From Spirochaetaceae bacterium (lineage in GTDB: Bacteria > Spirochaetota > Spirochaetia > Treponematales > Breznakiellaceae): a stretch of 12,555 bases of DNA. The stretch is taken from assembly GCA_031268255.1 (NCBI GenBank), contig JAIRXO010000271.1, forward strand, positions 1 to 12,555, in the 5' to 3' direction. The translations under genes and the position numbers were made by a program. Under the pieces are notes generated by a model. The model saw only the letters and a list, made by a program, of their open reading frames with translations, had not been told where the DNA came from and made no database searches. This document shows positions 1 through 6,107 of the stretch, one piece after another (positions within the stretch are counted from its first letter, which is position 1; every line of letters starts with the position of its first letter).

Positions 1-1
1 G

Positions 2-694
2 GCATCCTCCTCCTCGGTCCCCGCCCTGCACAGCGCCGGCATAACGCCTTCTCTTACGATCACAAGCGACGGCGGCAACTGGGCGCGCTGCCACATCCTT
101 GACGGCCTGCGCCTTGCCCCAGGTCCCTCAGGACGCGGCGCCCCGCTTTTTGCCGCGGCATTTAACGCCGCCCTCCCCTCCCAGTGCGCTCACCTTCCCG
201 TGCTTTTTATAGGCGACGGCAGCGAGGCCGCGGGAGAACTCCTCTCGGGCCTGCCCCACCTTACCCTGCCCCAGCGGGGAACGGTTACCGCCGGTGCACT
301 GGACCTTGCCCTGCTCCTCAGCAGCGGCCCCCTGTACTTTGCCGGCATGGACCTGAAATCCAGGGATATACAGAGCCACGCCAGGCCCTATGCCCTTGAC
401 GCCTATGTCGGATCGGGGACAAACCGCCTTGACCCCTATTATTCCCGCTCCTGGGAACGCGGGGAAAAAGCAAAGAACATTAACCCCCTGGGCATCTATG
501 CTTCCTGGTTCAGGGAATATCTTCCCCGCGTAAAGCGGCCCTGCTATTACCTTGGCCCCCCTCCCCTGCTTCTTGAAGGACTGCTCTCCCCGGCGGAAAC
601 CGTAAAACCAGGAGGAAAAAAATTCCCCGCCTTTACTGTCTCCGGGATACCTGGCCGTACCGAAATACACGAGGCGGATAATGGGGGGCGCTAG
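2..694 (+). CDS. DUF115 / MptE-like protein, C-terminal part (5' end outside window)
   Basis: The reading frame is open from the window edge to a TAG at 692-694, giving 230 residues with no visible start. It is recognised by comparison with the next gene: VPALHSAGITP followed by LTITSD matches LPALLAADILPDGIISID, and DLAL..SGPLYFAGMDL...SHARPY matches DLAH..AREVLLCGADF...SYARETW. Both therefore belong to the DUF115 family (6-hydroxymethylpterin pyrophosphokinase MptE-like). In flagellated bacteria this family includes Maf-type enzymes that attach nonulosonic-acid sugars to flagellin. The N-terminal half, including the GPSL-type nucleotide-binding loop, lies upstream of the window. The tail after about residue 150 is proline- and tyrosine-rich and does not align with the paralogue by eye. 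The 3' end overlaps the next gene by 14 bp, which suggests co-transcription and translational coupling. Family membership is well supported by this internal comparison; the flagellin role is inference. Confidence 0.75.
   Translation, partial: ASSSSVPALHSAGITPSLTITSDGGNWARCHILDGLRLAPGPSGRGAPLFAAAFNAALPSQCAHLPVLFIGDGSEAAGELLSGLPHLTLPQRGTVTAGALDLALLLSSGPLYFAGMDLKSRDIQSHARPYALDAYVGSGTNRLDPYYSRSWERGEKAKNINPLGIYASWFREYLPRVKRPCYYLGPPPLLLEGLLSPAETVKPGGKKFPAFTVSGIPGRTEIHEADNGGR
671..677 (+). promoter_or_regulatory. Ribosome binding site deciding the start at 681
   Basis: GAGGCGG lies 3 to 9 bases before the ATG at 681, inside the end of the preceding gene. A second in-frame ATG at 708 has no comparable purine-rich site, so 681 is preferred. 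Confidence 0.55.
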
Positions 695-2255
695 CATACG
701 CTATACCATGTTGAAGGCCCGTTCGGGCCTTGCAGTCCCTGCCATCACGGACGGCATCGCCGCGCCGCGTCCCCTACACTCGCTGGTGGACCCCCGGCGC
801 GAAGGAGCGCGGCTTGCCGGCGGGCTTGAGGAAGGCTTCCTCGTCTTTCTCGGCCTCGGCGGCGCCTTTCATATAGAAGCGGCTCTGGAAAGAAAAAACA
901 CCCGCCGGGTTATCATCATTGAGCATAACGGAAGCGCCCTTAAAGAACTGCTGGCGCGGAAAGATTACGCCGCCCTGCTCGCCGACAGCCGGGTCTCCCT
1001 CCTCGTTGACAAAAATCCTTCCGAAACGGAACACTTCATACTTAATGAGTACAATCCCCTGCTTTACGGGGCGATGAGAATCATTCCCCTGAGAACCAGG
1101 GTCGAATTTGACCAGGAATCTTTCGCGGCCAGCGCCGCTTCGGTAGATTCGGCGCTTAAAAAAACAGCCGCCGATTTTTCCGTACAGGCCCTTTTCGGCA
1201 TCAGGTGGTTTTCCAATATACTGAGGAATCTTGAAAGGGCGCGGACTCAGGGAGATGAACTTCCCAAGCCCTCACGGGCGGCGCTTGTCGCCGCGGGGCC
1301 TTCCCTGGACACGCAAATTCCCTTTCTGAAAAAAGAAAGGAAGGGCCTTTTTGTACTTGCCTGTGATACCGCGCTTCCCGCCCTGCTTGCCGCGGATATA
1401 CTTCCAGACGGAATAATTTCGATAGACTGCCAGCACATAAGTTACCATCACTTTATGGCAGGGCTTCCCCGGAACATACCCCTCTTTCTTGACCTGGCAA
1501 GCCCCCCGGTCATCGCGTCCCTTTCCGACAGGGTTATATTCTGCGCCGGAGGCCATCCCCTTGCGCGCTATATAGCGGATACCTGGAAAGCCCTCCCCGT
1601 CCTTGATACCTCAGGGGGAAATGTAAGTTACGCAGCCCTGGACCTTGCCCATACGCTGGGCGCCCGCGAGGTTCTGCTCTGCGGCGCTGATTTCTCCTGT
1701 CCCGAAGGAAGAAGCTACGCCCGGGAGACCTGGCTCTATCCGTATTTCCGCTTCCGCGAAAACAGGTTTTATCCCCTTGAGGGGAACTTCGCTTCCCTCC
1801 TCTACCGGGGCGGACTGAAAAAAATACACGGCGGCGCATCCTGGTATTACGAAACGCCCCAGCTCGCATACTACCGGGAACGCTGCGAGGAACTTGCCGC
1901 TTCTTTACCGCTGGAAATCCGCGCCATGCCGGGGAAAGGAACTCCCCTGCGTTTTCCCGGGCGGCCTTCCGCGCGGCCTCCCGCCGCCGTCCACCAGGGC
2001 ACGGAGGGTAAAACAGCGCAAAAAAGCGTCCGGGACTTTCTCCTCTCCTACCGCCGGGACATAGCGGCCCTGCCGGAATCGGGGAATCTTACGGAGGCCT
2101 GTCATGATCCCGGCAGGGCGGCCGTTTTCATGACACTGCTCCCCCTGGGGGCCGCCCTGTTCAGGCGCGGCGGCACGCAACATTATATTCTGCACGAATT
2201 AAAAAGCCGCGCCCTTGGCGAAATTGACGCGGTCCTCAGCAGTACCAGGCAATGA
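681..2255 (+). CDS. DUF115 / MptE-like (Maf-type) glycosyltransferase-like protein
   Basis: A 524-residue protein of the DUF115 family. Residues 201-210 read ALVAAGPSLD, the family's GPSL loop. They are followed by ACDTALPALLAADILPDGIISID (about 227-249, a Rossmann-like strand pair). DTSGGNVSYAALDLA (309-323) and VLLCGADFS (331-339) complete the conserved core. The N-terminal 160 residues (FLVFLGLGGAFHIEAAL at 53-69, VIIIEHN at 77-83) form the preceding Rossmann-like segment typical of Maf proteins. Residues 430-450 are a low-complexity linker, and the last 75 are probably helical. In Campylobacter, Helicobacter and Aeromonas, Maf proteins glycosylate flagellin; in archaea MptE makes a pterin diphosphate. 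Here the bacterial flagellar context is the likelier role, but no flagellin gene is in view. It overlaps its upstream paralogue by 14 bp and the convergent MEMO gene by 20 bp. Confidence 0.8.
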   Translation: MGGASIRYTMLKARSGLAVPAITDGIAAPRPLHSLVDPRREGARLAGGLEEGFLVFLGLGGAFHIEAALERKNTRRVIIIEHNGSALKELLARKDYAALLADSRVSLLVDKNPSETEHFILNEYNPLLYGAMRIIPLRTRVEFDQESFAASAASVDSALKKTAADFSVQALFGIRWFSNILRNLERARTQGDELPKPSRAALVAAGPSLDTQIPFLKKERKGLFVLACDTALPALLAADILPDGIISIDCQHISYHHFMAGLPRNIPLFLDLASPPVIASLSDRVIFCAGGHPLARYIADTWKALPVLDTSGGNVSYAALDLAHTLGAREVLLCGADFSCPEGRSYARETWLYPYFRFRENRFYPLEGNFASLLYRGGLKKIHGGASWYYETPQLAYYRERCEELAASLPLEIRAMPGKGTPLRFPGRPSARPPAAVHQGTEGKTAQKSVRDFLLSYRRDIAALPESGNLTEACHDPGRAAVFMTLLPLGAALFRRGGTQHYILHELKSRALGEIDAVLSSTRQ

Positions 2256-3072
2256 CGCCGTACCCCACAAAGGATGAAGCCATGTCACGGTCGGCGCTGG
2301 TTCCATAGTCAACAAGGACGGCGTTTCCGGCGCCGCGGTCCTGGGCAAAACCCAGCGCCCCGAGAACCGCGCCGGCGGAACAGGCCGAACGGTCTTCCTC
2401 AGCCCTGGTCAGTATGTCCCTGGCCCTGCCCTTGATTACCGAGGCGATGAAGGCCGCGTCATTGGTTTTTTTAACCCAGTCCAGGGCCGCGCGGCCTATG
2501 CCCCTGGGCGTAAAGCCGTAATTCGGGCCGTAGTGGGTCAGGTCTGTTGAAGCTATGACCACGGTTTTTCGTCCGAGGGCCCTGGCTGTTTCGCCTATTA
2601 TTTTACCTGAACGGAAAGACGCCCACGCGGCGGGAAGGCGTATGTGGAGCAGCCTTGAGCGGGGGAAAAAGTACTTGACCAGGGGAAGCTGTATTTCTAC
2701 CGTATTGTCCGCCCTGGTATCGCTTTGTCCGGGCAGGGTTTCGCGGAGGGCGTCGCGGAATTCGCCGTCAGCCTCAAGGACGCCCAGGGGCGTTTCGGCC
2801 CCGTCCTCTTCGGCGTATAAAACCGGGCCGGACGGGGGAAGATGGCCGCCCAGCACCACCACGGTCTGGGCGTCTGCGTCAAGGGTATAGATTCCCCTGG
2901 CAGCCAGGGCGCCTGAAAAATACCAGCCCGCGTGGGGAACCATACAGGCAAGAGCGCCCCGGGACGGAGGATTTTCAGCGATGGTTTCCGCCGCCTCGTC
3001 AAGAAAAAGCCTGGTTTCTTCTTCTAATTCAGGATACCAGCCTTCGCCGAGGGCTCTTTTTCTTAAAATCAT
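2236..3072 (-). CDS. MEMO-family protein (AmmeMemoRadiSam system protein B)
   Basis: From the chosen ATG at 3072 this is a 278-residue single-domain protein of the MEMO1/MhpB-like fold. Visible family motifs are VPHAGWYFSG (45-54), VVLGGHLPPSGP (72-83), NTVEIQLP (123-130), ASTDLTHYG (174-182) and SACSAG (229-234). H47, H77 and C231 correspond to the residues that bind metal in human MEMO1 (His49, His81, Cys244), and D177/H180 lie in the second conserved loop. The usual EHS before the VE/LE motif is here DNT, so that histidine is missing. The family is often encoded with AMMECR1 and a radical SAM protein; neither is in the window. The frame extends to an ATG at 3120, but that start would overlap the divergent gene's ATG and adds residues before the family's usual N-terminus. 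Substrate unknown; a redox or dioxygenase-like role is inference. Confidence 0.85.
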   Translation of the reverse strand: MILRKRALGEGWYPELEEETRLFLDEAAETIAENPPSRGALACMVPHAGWYFSGALAARGIYTLDADAQTVVVLGGHLPPSGPVLYAEEDGAETPLGVLEADGEFRDALRETLPGQSDTRADNTVEIQLPLVKYFFPRSRLLHIRLPAAWASFRSGKIIGETARALGRKTVVIASTDLTHYGPNYGFTPRGIGRAALDWVKKTNDAAFIASVIKGRARDILTRAEEDRSACSAGAVLGALGFAQDRGAGNAVLVDYGTSADRDMASSFVGYGVIAWYC

Positions 3073-3118
3073 TGATTTTATTCTAGCATGGTTTAGAAAA
3101 AACGTATATAATAAGTCC
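3073..3118. promoter_or_regulatory. Short divergent intergenic region with back-to-back -10-like boxes
   Basis: Only 46 AT-rich bases separate the MEMO start (minus, 3072) from the GGDEF-like gene start (plus, 3119). On the plus strand TATAAT lies at 3107-3112, just 6 bases before the ATG. On the minus strand TAGAAT lies at 3085-3080, 7 bases before its ATG. Neither start has a Shine-Dalgarno sequence. If these boxes are real, both transcripts would begin at or next to the start codon (leaderless). The -35 matches at 17-18 bp spacing are poor for both, so this is a moderate guess. Confidence 0.4.
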
Positions 3119-4294
3119 ATGCGGCCAAAATTTAGTTCAATAATAGGTCTTTTTTGTCTTTTCGCGTATGGCGGAGCCCTGGGGTACGGAATCTACGAAA
3201 CCCGCCGCAGTATATATACGCAGAAGAACACTTCGGAAAAAGAATTTTATGAGCTTGTGAACACGGCGAACGCCGCGGGGGTACTGGGTTTTATGGATCA
3301 GCCTTTCCGCGACGCGGTCAGGGACGGCATCATGAATTCCAAAACCCTCCAGGGGGCCATAATATCGGGGCCCTACGGCAATGAATACGCCGTGGAACGG
3401 AAAGAGGGCATCATCACCCGGACCAATGACATTCCCCGTTTTGTTACGCGCTTTGGCCTTTCCCGTGATCCCCACTGGGAAAAACTCAGCATAGACGGTA
3501 TACGCAACGCGTCGGTCAGCGCCATGTACTACATCATTGATTATGATGAATTTTCACTCATCCTCAAACACGTCCTCATGGCCGTTCTTGCCATCCTGGC
3601 CCTGGCCCTGTTGACCATGATTTTCAGTTCCATCTTCGGGAAGCCGCCCAGGATAATCAATGTTGAGATGGGAGACGCGCGGACATTTAAATTCGCCGAA
3701 AGCGCAGCGGAAACGGAAAAGCGCCCCAGGCCTCCCGAAAAAAAAGAAGCCCCCATCCCCGCTCAGGAAACCCCGTCCGGGGATCATCCCAGGGGGCTTT
3801 ATTCCCCCCACGGAAACATAAGCTGGGCCGCCTATACAAAGGAGCGGCTCGCGTCGGAACTCCACCGCTGCGCGGCCTTTGAGCAGGACCTGGTACTCAT
3901 CGCCATGGAATTTAACAACACCGGTACGCCCTTCTTCAATGAATTTACCGAAATGGCGGTAAAGCACTTCACCCTCAGGGATCTTATTTTTGAATGGGGA
4001 ACCCAGGGCATCGCGGTAATTATACCCAACGCGGACCTGGACCAGGGCTTTGCCAGGGCGGAGGAATTTCACGCCAAGGTCCTGTCCCTCTTCGCGCCGC
4101 GTCTTTCCGCCGGCGCGGACCTTGCCATAGGGCTGAGTTCCAGGGCGGGAAGGCTTATCGACGCCGAAAGGCTGATTTTTGAGACATCCCAGGCCCTGGC
4201 AAAGGCAAAGGATGACCCGGCGTCCTCACTGGTCGCCTTCAGAAGCGATCCCGAAAAATACCGGGCCTTTATCGCCTCCCAGGGCAAAGAATAG
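3119..4294 (+). CDS. Membrane protein with extracytoplasmic domain and degenerate GGDEF-like domain
   Basis: A 391-residue protein from the ATG at 3119. TM1 spans about residues 5-26. An extracytoplasmic segment of about 120 residues (27-147) is consistent with a small Cache/PAS-like sensor. TM2 is about 148-170, followed by a Pro/Lys/Glu-rich linker (195-225). Residues 235-391 follow the diguanylate cyclase pattern: LVLIAMEFNNTG (258-269) where GGDEF proteins have a hydrophobic strand and metal-binding loop; FEWGTQGIAVIIPNADLDQG (291-310) aligned with the Y-GGDEF-FAVLLP strand; LAIGLSS (335-341) for the SIGVA strand; then a final AD..LY..AK-like helix. The GGDEF signature itself is WGTQG (293-297), so catalysis is unlikely. 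It probably acts as a sensor or binding scaffold. A frame extension back to 2981 would overlap MEMO and is rejected. No Shine-Dalgarno sequence is seen. Confidence 0.65.
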   Translation: MRPKFSSIIGLFCLFAYGGALGYGIYETRRSIYTQKNTSEKEFYELVNTANAAGVLGFMDQPFRDAVRDGIMNSKTLQGAIISGPYGNEYAVERKEGIITRTNDIPRFVTRFGLSRDPHWEKLSIDGIRNASVSAMYYIIDYDEFSLILKHVLMAVLAILALALLTMIFSSIFGKPPRIINVEMGDARTFKFAESAAETEKRPRPPEKKEAPIPAQETPSGDHPRGLYSPHGNISWAAYTKERLASELHRCAAFEQDLVLIAMEFNNTGTPFFNEFTEMAVKHFTLRDLIFEWGTQGIAVIIPNADLDQGFARAEEFHAKVLSLFAPRLSAGADLAIGLSSRAGRLIDAERLIFETSQALAKAKDDPASSLVAFRSDPEKYRAFIASQGKE

Positions 4295-4345
4295 ACAGGG
4301 GCGGGAGACGCTCCTGCCGCACGCCGCTTTCAAACAACATACCTT

Positions 4346-4372
4346 AGCCGGATCGGACAGACTGCTCCGGCT
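4346..4372 (+). terminator. Possible hairpin terminator after the GGDEF-like gene
   Basis: AGCCGGA (4346-4352) and TCCGGCT (4366-4372) form a perfect 7-bp stem with a 13-base loop in the 122-bp gap before the next gene. No proper T-tract follows (TTCCCAAAAA), so this is a weak terminator candidate at best. The rest of the gap holds nothing I recognise beyond the promoter-like site near 4395. Confidence 0.3.
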
Positions 4373-4394
4373 TTCCCAAAAACCGGAAAAGGGC

Positions 4395-4411
4395 TATAGT
4401 CTATAGGGGAG
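4395..4411 (+). promoter_or_regulatory. -10-like box and ribosome binding site for the coiled-coil nuclease-like gene
   Basis: TATAGT at 4395-4400 matches five of six bases of a -10 box. GGGGAG at 4406-4411 sits 5 bases before the ATG at 4417 and is a convincing ribosome binding site. The -35 position (TTTCCC, 4372-4377) is a poor match, so the promoter is tentative. A start there would leave a leader of only about 10 bases. Confidence 0.35.
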
Positions 4412-4416
4412 TAATT

Positions 4417-5046
4417 ATGGAGACAACACAGGGCATAGGCGAGGGGCTCACTTTTGAGAAGGTATGGGCCTCGATACAGGCCACCAATGAACAGATGAAA
4501 GAGACTGATCGGCAGATGAAGGAAAACGACCGTATAGTCAAAGAAAACGCCCAGCTATTAAAAGAAACCGACCGTATAGTCAAAGAAACCGCCCAACAGA
4601 TGAAAGAAACCGACCGGCGGGTCGGGGCAATTACCAACCGCTTTGGCGAAATGGTTGAATATATGATACTCCCCAACCTGGTGGCGAAATTCGACGAAAT
4701 GGGTTTTACCTTTACCAAGGCAAACCGTACCGAAATAACAGACCGGAAACACAACATATTTACCGAGGTCGACGCTTTTCTCGAAAACGGCGAAAAAGTG
4801 ATGATTGTCGAAATAAAAAACAAACCGAAGATTGAGGATATAAACGACCATATCGAGCGCATGGAGAAATTACGCAGGTATGCGGATTTACACAACGACA
4901 AACGGAAATACCTGGGCGCGCTGGCGGGGGTTGTGTTTAGCGAGAGTGAGAAAACCTATGCCCTGAAAAAGGGCTTTTATGTGATTGAGCCGTCAGGCGA
5001 TACCTTTAGTATCATCGAGCCAAAAGGCCATCCCCATGAGTGGTGA
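4417..5046 (+). CDS. Coiled-coil PD-(D/E)XK nuclease-fold protein (DUF3782-like)
   Basis: A 209-residue protein. Residues 11-25 (LTFEKVWASIQATNE) match the opening typical of DUF3782-like proteins. Six consecutive 7-residue units of the pattern QMKETDR/IVKENAQ fill residues 26-67, predicting a continuous helix or coiled coil. The C-terminal domain has the nuclease-fold layout: helix with E78/E81 (FGEMVEYMILP), then EVDAF (117-121) with D119, then the strand VMIVEIKNK (128-136) giving E132-x-K134. That is a D...ExK active-site set. Family members occur in cyanobacteria, sulfur bacteria and spirochaetes, often in many copies, with no firmly known function; DNA binding or cleavage is inference. 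Codon use looks more A-rich than its neighbours, compatible with mobility. No toxin partner or mobile-element flank is visible. It faces the DUF4340 gene across 83 bp. Confidence 0.7.
   Translation: METTQGIGEGLTFEKVWASIQATNEQMKETDRQMKENDRIVKENAQLLKETDRIVKETAQQMKETDRRVGAITNRFGEMVEYMILPNLVAKFDEMGFTFTKANRTEITDRKHNIFTEVDAFLENGEKVMIVEIKNKPKIEDINDHIERMEKLRRYADLHNDKRKYLGALAGVVFSESEKTYALKKGFYVIEPSGDTFSIIEPKGHPHEW
4492..4617 (+). repeat. Six in-frame 21-bp repeats encoding heptads
   Basis: Six 7-codon units encode QMKETDR, QMKENDR, IVKENAQ, LLKETDR, IVKETAQ, QMKETDR. A higher-order 42-bp duplication is visible: GACCGTATAGTCAAAGAAA occurs identically at 4528-4546 and 4570-4588, and the next bases continue with few differences. 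This near-identity at DNA level indicates recent expansion, so unit number probably varies between strains. Confidence 0.8.
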
Positions 5047-5110
5047 GTAAAAGAAGCCGCATCGTTTGCGATATCGTAACGGTGTTCATGGGGGCTTGTG
5101 CGTCCCAAGG

Positions 5111-5130
5111 GGCGGGGTATGGACCCCGCT
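5111..5130. terminator. Perfect hairpin between two convergent genes
   Basis: GCGGGGT (5112-5118) and ACCCCGC (5123-5129) pair perfectly around a 4-base loop, with a further G-T pair possible at 5111/5130. It touches the TAA stop of the minus-strand DUF4340 gene (5132-5130) and lies 65 bp past the stop of the plus-strand gene, as expected for a shared terminator. No T-tract follows on either strand, so termination is uncertain. Confidence 0.4.
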
Positions 5131-6104
5131 TACGAATCAAGAAGGAATTCCTCCCCGTCCCTGAAAAGCCTCCCCACTGTCCATTCGGCAAGGGCGTATA
5201 CATAGGGCGAATCAGCTACCGCAACGGCGCGTTTTCCATCCGGGAGGCCGGGGCCTAAAGAGAGGCCGCACCGCCCTCCGTCGTCAAGTTCCATGGTTAT
5301 GGTTCCCTGGTTAAAAAAAGGGTCTGAGGGTCTGAGGGAAGGTACAAAATCATCGGCCTCGGCGTTTATCAGCGTTCTGATATAGGCATCGGCCACGGGG
5401 GTTCCGGCTTCTCTGCCGTTTACGGTCCACCTTCCGCTCTCCCGCGCCAGTACCACCGGGTCTTTCCCTGAACCGGGAGCGTAGCGTATCTCCACCCTTT
5501 GCACCTGATCAACGCCGGGGGCCGCGTCGTCCGTTCCGTATCCCAGGCGCAACCGCAGATCGTACCAGCTCTGCCTTCTTGACCCGGCATAGGATGAAAA
5601 ACTCCTTTCGCCGGATCGTATTTCGGAATCGTTCTTTTTTCTGAGGTACACATCACTGCCCAGGGCATCGGTTCCGCCGACAAGGAGTTCAAGGAGGGGC
5701 GTGGAATTAGCGCCGCCGTAGAGGCGTATATGACCGGCCCTTTCTTCGCTTACGCCGAGCCTTTCCCGCGACGCTTCTGAAGCGGCCCTGACAGGATAGC
5801 CTGCCCGGCGGGAAAGCAGGGCAAGCAAATCCCCTACCCGTTCTTCCCTGGCGGGAAAATTTTCGCCAGAGAGTACGGCCTGCCATCTGCCTTCCCGGTA
5901 GAGCAGGGTTATTTCGCTGTCCGCTGCATCAGGAGAGCCCAGCTCTATGCGGTCTATCTGGTCTATGTATTTTTTATCCAGCCAGGTATACAGGGAATTA
6001 CGGGCCGCGCTCTGTTCAGGATCAAACACATAGCTTACAGCGAGAAGGAGAACCAGCGCGCCTGTAACAAAAAGGAGTGCGCGGAGTTTGTCTTTATACG
6101 TCAT
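5130..6104 (-). CDS. DUF4340 domain membrane-anchored protein of the Gld-type ABC cluster
   Basis: A 324-residue protein with one N-terminal membrane segment (about 7-26) and no lipobox, so it is probably anchored with its body outside the cytoplasmic membrane. The body shows the repeated DUF4340 pattern: IDQIDRIELG (48-57), then a strand pair ending in REGRWQAVL (70-78), then an FPAREERVGDLLALLSR helix (83-99). The pattern returns in the second half with VQRVEIRYAP, ARESGRWTVNG and PVADAYIRTLINA. Such proteins are regularly encoded beside GldG-like proteins and ABC-2 permeases in spirochaetes, myxobacteria and others, and probably form an accessory periplasmic part. The start follows the GldG-like gene's TAA by 3 bases, with a strong AAGGAGG site inside that gene. 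It is the last gene of the cluster. Substrate unknown. Confidence 0.8.
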   Translation of the reverse strand: MTYKDKLRALLFVTGALVLLLAVSYVFDPEQSAARNSLYTWLDKKYIDQIDRIELGSPDAADSEITLLYREGRWQAVLSGENFPAREERVGDLLALLSRRAGYPVRAASEASRERLGVSEERAGHIRLYGGANSTPLLELLVGGTDALGSDVYLRKKNDSEIRSGERSFSSYAGSRRQSWYDLRLRLGYGTDDAAPGVDQVQRVEIRYAPGSGKDPVVLARESGRWTVNGREAGTPVADAYIRTLINAEADDFVPSLRPSDPFFNQGTITMELDDGGRCGLSLGPGLPDGKRAVAVADSPYVYALAEWTVGRLFRDGEEFLLDS

Positions 6105-6107
6105 GGT

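Noticed and set aside
128..697. 189-codon minus-strand frame at the left edge
   Set aside because: It is Gly/Lys-rich and antisense to the DUF115 gene, which aligns with its neighbour in the plus frame.
2981..3118. Upstream extension of the GGDEF-like protein to an ATG at 2981
   Set aside because: It would overlap the MEMO coding region by about 90 bases and put a non-hydrophobic tail before the first membrane helix.
4492..4617. CRISPR-like array
   Set aside because: The 21-bp repeats are contiguous, in frame, and encode heptads; there are no spacers.
4417..5046. Toxin or anti-phage defence gene
   Set aside because: The nuclease-like fold alone does not show this. There is no antitoxin, methylase or other defence gene beside it and no mobile-element boundary.
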